Positions 57,499 through 64,000 of a stretch of DNA of 64,000 nt are shown one piece after another. The notes under the pieces are model-generated. The model saw only the letters and a list, made by a program, of their open reading frames with translations, did no database searches and was not told the origin of the DNA. Numbering within the stretch: position 1 is the first letter of the stretch; each line of letters opens with the position of its first letter. Origin of the DNA: CALMEH01 sp964548225 (lineage in GTDB: Bacteria > Acidobacteriota > Blastocatellia > Pyrinomonadales > Pyrinomonadaceae); assembly GCA_964548225.1 (NCBI GenBank), contig CAZJQP010000003.1, positions 62,001 through 126,000 on the forward strand, given 5' to 3'. The translations under genes and the position numbers were made by a program.

Positions 57499-57957
57499 AT
57501 GAAGAATCTATTGATACCAATTTTACTTATCGCATTAACAGTCGGTTTCGGATGCAGAAACTTAAAGCAAGAGAAATCGCTCGACTTAAATCAAACAATT
57601 TCTCTTATCGGCAAATGGAAACCTATGAGAGCCTACGACCCGAAAACCGATAAATGGGAAGAACTAAAACGCCCTTCAGACCCTGAAAAAGATTATTTAT
57701 ATGAATTTTTCGATACCGGCGATTTCGGAGTTAATCTGTTTGGTCTTGATACTTCCAAAACTTATAAAACCGATACTTCTGTAACCCCGAAACATTTGAT
57801 ATTAACTGATAAAAAAAGTAAGAAAGAAGTAACATATATTTATAAATTTCAGGGTGAAAGATTAATTCTTAAAATGGCAAGCGAGGAAAAATATGGTGTC
57901 GCCAAAGATTTTAATACTGAGCCTAATTTTATTATTTTTGAGTTGGAGAAAAAATAA
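57499..57957 (+). CDS. Small putative lipoprotein
   Basis: A 152-residue protein from ATG 57499 (the ORF starts with TTG at 57487). The N-terminus MKNLLIPILLIALTVGFG-C has a lipobox ending in C near residue 19, so it is probably a lipoprotein. The rest, LIGKWKPMRAYDPKTDKWEELKRPSDPEKDYLYEFFDTGDF and later VTYIYKFQGERLILKM, resembles small lipocalin-like beta-sheet proteins (first strand I-G-x-W). No function known. Single plus-strand gene, not overlapping its neighbours. Confidence 0.6.
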   Translation: MKNLLIPILLIALTVGFGCRNLKQEKSLDLNQTISLIGKWKPMRAYDPKTDKWEELKRPSDPEKDYLYEFFDTGDFGVNLFGLDTSKTYKTDTSVTPKHLILTDKKSKKEVTYIYKFQGERLILKMASEEKYGVAKDFNTEPNFIIFELEKK

Positions 57958-58014
57958 ATCATCAAACTAAAGCAAAATCAGATTGAGTGTCTTGTAAGAA
58001 TCAGAAGCCTGTGT

Positions 58015-58062
58015 GTGAGCAAGGACGGAACAATCAACTAAGCCGTCTCTGTCCTTGCTCAC
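58015..58062. terminator. Hairpin between convergent genes
   Basis: A perfect 12-bp inverted repeat, GTGAGCAAGGAC (58015-58026) with its complement (58051-58062), around a 24-nt loop that contains a second short pair CGG/CCG. It lies between the lipoprotein gene and rsmA, which converge. No clear T run, so a repeat element is also possible. Confidence 0.55.
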
Positions 58063-58096
58063 GCGCATGCTACCATACTTTCATTCAAAATCTGTC

Positions 58097-58906
58097 CTAA
58101 TGCCGCAAATCTATAACGAAAGTGCAAAGTCTTTGCCATTCATCCAAACTTAATGTTTCAGCGCGGCGGTTTGTATTAATTCCGCATTGATTCAGAAGGT
58201 TTTCCGCGTTTGAGAATTTACTTTTCAGATTATTCAAAATCGTCTTGCGCTTTTGCACAAAACCGGCGGCGATTATTTCACGAAAAAGAGTTTCATTTTC
58301 GAATTTATTTTCATTTGGTTTTAGACTAACAACCGAACTCCAGACTTTCGGAGCGGGACGAAAAGCATTTGGAGGAACGTCGAAAAGTTTTTCTGTATCG
58401 AGATAGTTTTGCGTCAAAACTGACAAAAATCCGCGTTCACGACTTCCCTCTTTTGCCGTAATTCTTTCAACAACTTCACGCTGAAACATCAAAATCATTT
58501 CGCTGAAAACTGTCCGTTGTTCGATAAGTCTTTGCAAAATAGCGGTTGAAACATTGTAAGGCAAGTTTGCGACTAATTTGATTTTTGGTCTTTGGTCTTT
58601 GTTTTTTGCGAGTGCGTAAAAATCAACTTTAAGCGCGTCTTGTTCAATGAGTTGAAAGTGTTCGTTTTGTCCGAATTTTTCCTTTAAAACGGCAATCATT
58701 TCCCTTTCAAGTTCAATGGCGATTACATTTGCGCCGGAATTGACAAGTTTTTCAGTTAGCGCACCGCGACCTGCACCAATTTCGATAATTGTTTCACCTA
58801 TTTGAGGATTGGCGGCAAAAATAATTTTGTTGATATAGTTATTATCTATTAAGAAATTTTGTCCGAAAGATTTTTTGGCAAAAGCCATTGATTTTGTTTT
58901 TTTCAT
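58097..58906 (-). CDS. rsmA: 16S rRNA dimethyladenosine transferase RsmA (KsgA)
   Basis: Dimethylates the two adjacent adenines in helix 45 of 16S rRNA during small-subunit maturation. The 269-residue protein has KKSFGQNFLIDNNYINKII (12-30), the SAM motif I IEIGAGRGALTEKLV near 40, acidic motif II ALELER-like VIAIELEREM near 62, and the catalytic motif IV VANLPYNVSTAILQRL near 112-127. FVQKRKTILNNLKSKF near 215 is the usual C-terminal segment. ATG 58906 is chosen over TTG 58909. Single minus-strand gene. Confidence 0.95.
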   Translation of the reverse strand: MKKTKSMAFAKKSFGQNFLIDNNYINKIIFAANPQIGETIIEIGAGRGALTEKLVNSGANVIAIELEREMIAVLKEKFGQNEHFQLIEQDALKVDFYALAKNKDQRPKIKLVANLPYNVSTAILQRLIEQRTVFSEMILMFQREVVERITAKEGSRERGFLSVLTQNYLDTEKLFDVPPNAFRPAPKVWSSVVSLKPNENKFENETLFREIIAAGFVQKRKTILNNLKSKFSNAENLLNQCGINTNRRAETLSLDEWQRLCTFVIDLRH

Positions 58907-59062
58907 CAAAGAATATTCTAACTTTATAACAAATATTCAATCAATTGGCTTATTTTTATTACTTTTGCATTGTAATTTCTACAAAATTGTTCTATAAAAC
59001 AAATATATTCCTTTCTGATGGCTGTTTTTTAGCCCTTCCCGAATATTTTTTAGGTAAATGAT

Positions 59063-61243
59063 ATGAAAACCGAAGATTTTAAATTGTTTTGGAAACCGTC
59101 GTTTATTTTTCTGTTGATTTGTGTCTTTTGTGTTTCAATTTTTGCTGAAACAGACCCCAATCCCGATTCGCCTGTGCCTGTGCTTTTGAGTTCACAGACA
59201 GATTCGACAAGAGTTCTTGCGGTCAGCGGAAATAACACAAACGCGAAAATGCCCCGATCATCGGAAAATGTTTTTTATCCGGGCGAAAGTTCGGTAATAA
59301 CGCTTTATGTATCAAATTTGGCTTTGATGCCCGACGAAGGCGCAAATGCTTTTCGCGTTTATTTGGGCAATCAAAACGGTCAAGTTTATGAAATGCAAAC
59401 ACTTGACATCAAAGCAATCAGCCGACAGATTTTTGCTTTGCGTGTGAGACTTTACGAAACGGCAAATTACCGCGAACAGCCACCCGCAAATGGCGATGCG
59501 CTGATTTATTTGACTTGGCGCGGGCTTGCCAGCAATGTTTTGAAGATCGGTTTGGGAAGCACAAAAGGAGATATTAAAATTCCCGAAGCTCCGAAATTGG
59601 CAGGCTCGAAACCGGAAATTGAATCTGCAAATATTGTGGGTTATTTACACTCAGGCGACCGTGTTCGGTTTATGGAACAAGCCACTTTCGGACCGACTTC
59701 GGCACTAGATACAAGAATTCGCCGCATCGGGTTGCGAACATGGCTTGCAGAACAATTTGAAGCGCAATATCCGAGCATTAATAATCCATATCCGAATATT
59801 CCTTTAATGCCGACAACAATTCCGTCAAATTGCACCGAAGCTGCCGGACCTCTTTGTTACCGAACGCACTATACACAAATCCCGTTGCAACAATGGTTTT
59901 TTAAGGAAGCGTTTTATGGCAATCCGCAACTTCGCCATCGTGTAACCTGGGCATTAAGCCAAATTTTGGTTACAAGCGGCGTTCAAATTCAACAATCAAG
60001 CCATTTAATTGCGTATCACAAGGTTTTGTCTGAAAATGCTTTCGGAAATTATCGCAAATTGCTCAAAGATATTACATTAAATCCGGCAATGGGTGATTAT
60101 CTCGACACAGTTCGTTCGACCAAAAATAATCCGAATGAAAATTATCCGCGCGAGATTTTGCAATTGTTTTCAATCGGTCTTTTCAAATTGAATCAAGACG
60201 GAACTTTAATCCGCGACAATCAAGGAAATCCGATCCCGACTTATACGCAAGACGACATTAACAACTTTTCAAAAATATTCACAGGTTGGAACTTTTGTAA
60301 CCAAGGCTGTGCAAATTCTGGTTCCGGTCTGGTCAATTACAAAGATCCGCTGATTGTCAACGGGGCAAATCACGATACTACTGAAAAAACTCTTTTAAAT
60401 TATCCGGGCGCACCCAATACAACAATCCAGCCTTGCACAGGTTGCAACACCGACCAAACAAAAATTTATGCCGAACAATCACTCGATCGGGCTTTGGATA
60501 ATATTTATAATCATCCAAACGTCGCTCCTTTCATCAGCAAATTGTTGATTCAACAACTCGTGATGAGTGATCCGTCTCCGGCTTACGTCGGACGAATTGC
60601 CGATGTTTTCAATCAAAACCGAACAAATCCGACACAATTGAAAGAAGTTATTAAAGCAATTTTGCTCGATGTAGAAGCTCGTGGAAATGTCAAAACTGCT
60701 CCGCGCTACGGAAAATTACGCGAACCTGTTTTAATGACAACAACAATGGCACGCCATTTTCCTGCCGTTAATTTCTTTGTCAATGGTCCGAGCGATGGGA
60801 TGTTAAGTTTTTACACGGCACGAATGGGTCAAAATCCATTTTATTCGCCAACAGTTTTCAATTATTATTCACCGGACTATATTATCCCGGGAACAAACAT
60901 TCTTGCGCCTGAATTCGAATTAATGAACACAGGATTGGGAATTAACCGAATCAATTTTGCTTATACGATAATTTTCAACGGCATCCAGCCGAATGCAACA
61001 GACACTTTGCAAGGCACAAGTCTTGTCTTGGATGAGGCAGTCAATATTATTGCCGCCGATCCGTCTGGCAATCAGCTTATGGATTATTTGAATAATAAAA
61101 TGATGCACGGAACATTAACCACAACACAGAGAACGGCGATTCTCAACGCAGTTTTGACTGTTCCCGAATCAAGTATTGTGCTTCGTGCAAAAACGGCAAT
61201 TTATTTAATCGCGGCTTCGTCGCAATATCAGGTGCAAAGATAG
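59063..61243 (+). CDS. DUF1800 secreted protein
   Basis: A 726-residue exported protein with an N-terminal signal segment (SFIFLLICVFCVSIFAET). An Ig-like or beta-sandwich domain (about 45-165) precedes the DUF1800 domain (about 190-700). The domain contains VRFMEQATFGPTSALDTRIRRIGLRTWLAEQF, PQLRHRVTWALSQILVTSG near 290, NPAMGDYLDTVRSTKNNPNENYPREILQLFSIG near 345, and YTQDDINNFSKIFTGWNF near 385. DUF1800 proteins occur widely in Acidobacteriota and Planctomycetota and are nearly always encoded next to DUF1501 proteins; activity unknown. ATG 59063 follows an AT-rich gap with no clear RBS. Confidence 0.92.
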   Translation: MKTEDFKLFWKPSFIFLLICVFCVSIFAETDPNPDSPVPVLLSSQTDSTRVLAVSGNNTNAKMPRSSENVFYPGESSVITLYVSNLALMPDEGANAFRVYLGNQNGQVYEMQTLDIKAISRQIFALRVRLYETANYREQPPANGDALIYLTWRGLASNVLKIGLGSTKGDIKIPEAPKLAGSKPEIESANIVGYLHSGDRVRFMEQATFGPTSALDTRIRRIGLRTWLAEQFEAQYPSINNPYPNIPLMPTTIPSNCTEAAGPLCYRTHYTQIPLQQWFFKEAFYGNPQLRHRVTWALSQILVTSGVQIQQSSHLIAYHKVLSENAFGNYRKLLKDITLNPAMGDYLDTVRSTKNNPNENYPREILQLFSIGLFKLNQDGTLIRDNQGNPIPTYTQDDINNFSKIFTGWNFCNQGCANSGSGLVNYKDPLIVNGANHDTTEKTLLNYPGAPNTTIQPCTGCNTDQTKIYAEQSLDRALDNIYNHPNVAPFISKLLIQQLVMSDPSPAYVGRIADVFNQNRTNPTQLKEVIKAILLDVEARGNVKTAPRYGKLREPVLMTTTMARHFPAVNFFVNGPSDGMLSFYTARMGQNPFYSPTVFNYYSPDYIIPGTNILAPEFELMNTGLGINRINFAYTIIFNGIQPNATDTLQGTSLVLDEAVNIIAADPSGNQLMDYLNNKMMHGTLTTTQRTAILNAVLTVPESSIVLRAKTAIYLIAASSQYQVQR

Positions 61244-61248
61244 TCATT

Positions 61249-61301
61249 TTTTTCGGTGTTCGTTGTAATTGCAAAAGCAATTACAACGAACATCGAAAAA
61301 C
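61249..61301. terminator. Hairpin between DUF1800 and DUF1501 genes
   Basis: A perfect 14-bp inverted repeat (61259-61272 with 61277-61290; TTCGTTGTAATTGC arms) with loop AAAA, extended by a further G-U-compatible stem and flanked by T-rich (left) and A-rich (right) runs. Because the two genes are read in the same direction it may limit DUF1501 expression or stabilise the upstream message. On the minus strand the A run becomes a U tract. Confidence 0.75.
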
Positions 61302-61318
61302 GGACAACGGACAAAATT

Positions 61319-62791
61319 ATGAAAGAAAATAGACGAAACTTTATAAAAAAATCAACTTGCGCTTTAGGAATGACAGCACTTGCAACGCAAATGCGCCATT
61401 TCGGAATGATGAGCGCGTTTGCCCAAAATTCTTTGGACAATTCCGCTGTGCCTTCGGATTACAGAGCCTTGGTTTGCATCTTTCTTTCGGGTGGGAATGA
61501 CGCTAACAATATGATAATTCCGAATCATAACGACGCAAATGTCAGCAATTATCAGGCTTACAGCGACGGTCGCACCGGACAAGGTTTGGCACTTGCTCAA
61601 AACACACTTTTACCGATTAACGTGCCGCGCATAGGTAATTTAACTTATGGTTTACATCCTTCTTTCGGCACGGTTACCGGTGGCATCAATGCCGGTTTGC
61701 ATCCGCTTTGGGCAGCCGGAAAAATGGCAGCTATTACAAACATCGGAACTTTGGTTGAACCGACAACTCGGTTGACTTATCAAAACGGGACTGCCCGAAG
61801 ACCGTATAATCTTTTTTCCCATAACGACCAAGTAAATCAACATCAAACAGCGCGTTCGGATATGGCTGTGCTAAACGGTTGGGGCGGACGAATTTCCGAT
61901 AAAATGACAGTTTCGGCAAATCCGGCGCGACTTGTTCCAACTATTAGTTCGCTTGCCGGTGCGACACTTTTCACCATCGGACAAAACACGCAACCTGCAT
62001 CTTTTGCACCTGCGCCAACGCCTTTGAGCAATGTTCTTGCACTTCTTGGCAGTGATGGTTCAACCATTGGAAATGCGCGAATGGAAGCCCTTAATGCCTC
62101 ACTGAATATTCCCGATAATTCCGATTTGATTGTTGCGGCAAATCAAATTAATCGTCAGGCAATAGAAATAAGTCAGGCACTCGGGAATAACGTGGAAACT
62201 ACAGTTGCCTTCCCCAACACAACTCTTGGTAATCAATTGAAACAAATTGCTCGAATTATTAAGAGCCGGGTTGTGTTAAATGTAAATCGGCAAGTGTTTT
62301 TCTGCACTTTGGGCGGCTGGGATACACATGCCGGACAGTTAATTAACCAAGGTAATTTGCTTGCACAGGTAAGCCAAGCAATGCGTGCCTTTTATGAAGA
62401 AATGATTGTTCAAAATTTGAGTGATAAGGTTACTCAATTTACGCTTTCTGATTTCAATCGCACATTCAACCCCGGTGGTTCCGGGGCGAATGTCGGCAGC
62501 GACCACGCTTGGGCAAGCCACGCTTTTGTCGTCGGTGGTTCTGTTATCGGTGGAGATTTCTACGGCGGCAATACTTCAAACGGCACACCGTTTCCGTCGC
62601 TCGTTCGCAATGGTCCCGACGATGCCGACAGTGGCACAAATCCCCGTGGACGTTGGATTCCGACGACATCCGTTGACCAATATGCACACACATTAGCGTC
62701 TTGGTTTGGTTTAGAATCTACTGATAGGAATTATGTTTTCCCGAATTTAGGGAATTTCCAAACCGACAATTTAGGTTTTATGCTGCCGTAA
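61319..62791 (+). CDS. DUF1501 protein with Tat-type signal
   Basis: A 490-residue exported protein. From ATG 61319 the N-terminus KENRRNFIKKSTCALGMTAL is a twin-arginine signal (R5-R6-N-F-I-K-K), so it is probably exported folded. DUF1501 motifs: LVCIFLSGGNDANNMIIPN near 50, GLHPSF near 102, NQHQTARSDMAVLNGWGGRISDKM near 170, FFCTLGGWDTHAGQLINQGNLLAQVSQAMRAFYEEM near 330-365, and GSDHAWASHAFVVGGSVIGGDFYG near 395. The superfamily is sulfatase/alkaline-phosphatase-like; no activity known. Forms a pair with the DUF1800 gene 75 bp upstream. Confidence 0.92.
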   Translation: MKENRRNFIKKSTCALGMTALATQMRHFGMMSAFAQNSLDNSAVPSDYRALVCIFLSGGNDANNMIIPNHNDANVSNYQAYSDGRTGQGLALAQNTLLPINVPRIGNLTYGLHPSFGTVTGGINAGLHPLWAAGKMAAITNIGTLVEPTTRLTYQNGTARRPYNLFSHNDQVNQHQTARSDMAVLNGWGGRISDKMTVSANPARLVPTISSLAGATLFTIGQNTQPASFAPAPTPLSNVLALLGSDGSTIGNARMEALNASLNIPDNSDLIVAANQINRQAIEISQALGNNVETTVAFPNTTLGNQLKQIARIIKSRVVLNVNRQVFFCTLGGWDTHAGQLINQGNLLAQVSQAMRAFYEEMIVQNLSDKVTQFTLSDFNRTFNPGGSGANVGSDHAWASHAFVVGGSVIGGDFYGGNTSNGTPFPSLVRNGPDDADSGTNPRGRWIPTTSVDQYAHTLASWFGLESTDRNYVFPNLGNFQTDNLGFMLP

Positions 62792-62816
62792 GAGAAATTG
62801 TAGTTGTTACTTTTTC

Positions 62817-62876
62817 AAAATGAACAGGATAGACACAAATACTTTTTAATCATTTGTGTCTATCCTGTTCATTTTT
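62817..62876. terminator. Bidirectional terminator between DUF1501 and ribD
   Basis: A 24-bp perfect inverted repeat (62817-62840 with 62852-62875), centred on GAACAGGATAGACACAAAT, with 11-nt loop, A run to the left and T run to the right. It serves the convergent DUF1501 and ribD genes. Confidence 0.92.
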
Positions 62877-62892
62877 AGATATTTTGGTTAAT

Positions 62893-63990
62893 TTATTGCG
62901 GATAGCCAATTATTTCAACATCTGTGCCGTGTTTGATAATTTCAACATCTTCTAATTTTAAAGCATCTATCAATGAACTTACTCCATTTCCGCCAATGGC
63001 AAGCGGTGCGGAATTGCCGCCAATTATAATTGGTGCAAAAATAAAACAGATTTTATCAACCAATTTTGCATCACAAAACGCACCTGCAATTTGAGTTCCG
63101 CCTTCGACAAGAACACTTTGAAGTTCGCGGCGTTTCAGTTCTTCCAAAACCGCAGTTAAATTTCTTGAATCAATTCTCTCAACATCAACCCCTAAATCTA
63201 TTAATTTATTGATTTTTGTTGTGTCCGATGAATTTGAAAAAACCAATGTCGGAGTAATTTCAGATGTTTTTACAAGGTTTGAATCAAGAGGAATTTGCAA
63301 CCGATTGTCCAAAACAACACGCACTAATTTGCGCCGACGCAATTTTCCGCTTCTGTCCGTTAGCGACGGATTATCAACAAACGCCGTGTTTCCGCCAACC
63401 AAAATCGCATCGTGTTCGTGCCTCAGATTTTGCACACGAATAGCAGATTCTTTTCCCGAAAGCGTTGTCGAAACCGATTTTTTTAACGATATTCGTCCGT
63501 CCAGAGACATTGCCAATTTTAAATGCACAAACGGACGTTTTTTCTGATGCCAAACGCAAAATTTTTCGTTTAATTTCGCCGCTTCTATCGCTAAAATTCC
63601 GGTTACAACTTCGATCCCATTTTCTCTTAAAACCGCAAAACCTTTTCCCGACACAAGCGGATTCGGGTCTTCTATCGGACACACAACTCTTTTAATTCCG
63701 GCATTTATCAAGGCATCAGTGCAAGGTTTCGTGCGCCCGTGATAGGAATGTGGTTCGAGCGAAACATAAGCCGTCGCGCCTCGAGCGCGTTCACCCGCTT
63801 GCTCTAAAGCTAAAATCTCCGCATGAGTAATATTTTCATAAATATAACTTCCTTCCCCAATCATTTCGTTATCAGACGCGATAACACATCCGACCAATGG
63901 ACTCGGAGAAACCTGTCCAACACCGCAAGACGCGAGTTCGAGCGACCGTCGCGTCATTTTTATATCAAATTCTGAAAAGTCTTGTGCCAA
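62893..63990 (-). CDS. ribD: Riboflavin biosynthesis protein RibD (deaminase-reductase)
   Basis: Bifunctional enzyme: deaminates the pyrimidine formed from GTP and reduces the ribose side chain, giving the riboflavin precursor. The 365-residue protein has the deaminase domain (ITHAEILALEQAGERARGATAYVSLEPHSYHGRTKPCTDALINAG near 53-97). It has the zinc H-A-E motif and one of the two zinc cysteines; the other, normally EPCSH, is EPHSY here. The reductase domain starts near 150 (RPFVHLKLAMSLDGRI) with VLVEGGTQIAGAF near 295. TTG 63990 is the only upstream start; ATG 63957 would lose 11 residues. It continues almost to the window edge. Confidence 0.92.
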   Translation of the reverse strand: MAQDFSEFDIKMTRRSLELASCGVGQVSPSPLVGCVIASDNEMIGEGSYIYENITHAEILALEQAGERARGATAYVSLEPHSYHGRTKPCTDALINAGIKRVVCPIEDPNPLVSGKGFAVLRENGIEVVTGILAIEAAKLNEKFCVWHQKKRPFVHLKLAMSLDGRISLKKSVSTTLSGKESAIRVQNLRHEHDAILVGGNTAFVDNPSLTDRSGKLRRRKLVRVVLDNRLQIPLDSNLVKTSEITPTLVFSNSSDTTKINKLIDLGVDVERIDSRNLTAVLEELKRRELQSVLVEGGTQIAGAFCDAKLVDKICFIFAPIIIGGNSAPLAIGGNGVSSLIDALKLEDVEIIKHGTDVEIIGYPQ

Positions 63991-64000
63991 TTCTTATTTT

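Noticed and set aside
61256..61318. Extended N-terminus of the DUF1501 protein
   Set aside because: It translates the intergenic hairpin and would hide the Tat signal; ATG 61319 starts directly before the twin-arginine motif.
63990..64000. FMN riboswitch upstream of ribD
   Set aside because: Only 10 bases upstream of the start are in the window, so nothing can be said.

Overview
The window looks like a chromosomal piece from an AT-rich Gram-negative bacterium, most likely an Acidobacteriota of the Blastocatellia type. This is inferred from gene content: an outer-membrane polysaccharide export system, paired DUF1800/DUF1501 secreted proteins, an FG-GAP/VCBS protein with a cleaved-adhesin-like front end, an NagZ/AmgK/MurU-type peptidoglycan recycling set and a long kynurenine catabolic cluster. 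No rRNA gene, phage or complete IS element is seen. Translation starts are often weak, with several TTG and GTG starts.

Layout. 1-9067 (minus strand): exopolysaccharide operon reading SLBB export protein, Wzc-like tyrosine autokinase, an internal hairpin, three GDP-mannose-converting enzymes (3,5-epimerase, fucose synthase, 4,6-dehydratase), two glycosyltransferases, and the first 23 codons of a flippase cut by the window edge. 9.3-19.1 kb: mutS, a CAP-domain protein, a CHAD protein and a polyphosphate:AMP phosphotransferase separated by a 21-bp repeat array, then nagZ and a peptide-binding lipoprotein. 19.1-19.4 kb: tRNA-Gly and tRNA-Cys.

19.4-42.1 kb is dominated by minus-strand amino-acid catabolism. 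Together the genes cover N-formylkynurenine to 2-oxo-3-hexenedioate: cyclase-family formamidase, kynurenine 3-monooxygenase, kynureninase, 3-hydroxyanthranilate dioxygenase, ACMS decarboxylase, aminomuconate-semialdehyde dehydrogenase and a RidA-type aminomuconate deaminase. Between them lie small cargo genes: an RHH-like/HNH pair, a kinase-like and a nucleotidyltransferase gene, BrnT/BrnA, a PIN/antitoxin pair, two GNATs and an Imm10-like protein. The threonine genes tdh and kbl are in the same region but are separated by a complete-looking type II restriction-modification system (M, R and a small controller). The kbl reading frame next to that island lacks a normal start codon. kynU carries a 94-bp REPIN-like inverted repeat inside its frame, and the semialdehyde dehydrogenase gene carries a 7-bp microsatellite.

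42.2-64 kb: a 46-codon pilin-like gene with its own ribosome binding site beside a prepilin peptidase, a TPR gene, RNase P RNA (minus strand), a second SLBB protein, PtsI-like enzyme I, AIM24 protein, LOG protein, an MFS transporter, a phosphatase-superfamily enzyme, the FG-GAP protein, HemD-like, MurU-like/AmgK-like pair, rsmA, DUF1800 and DUF1501 proteins, and ribD at the right edge.

The most unusual sequence-level feature is a set of three intergenic arrays (14137-14514, 20554-20820, 51549-51729). Each has a strict 21-bp period but a different, unrelated unit, and each lies between genes of the same orientation. They are not coding in any convincing way and have no CRISPR repeat/spacer structure.
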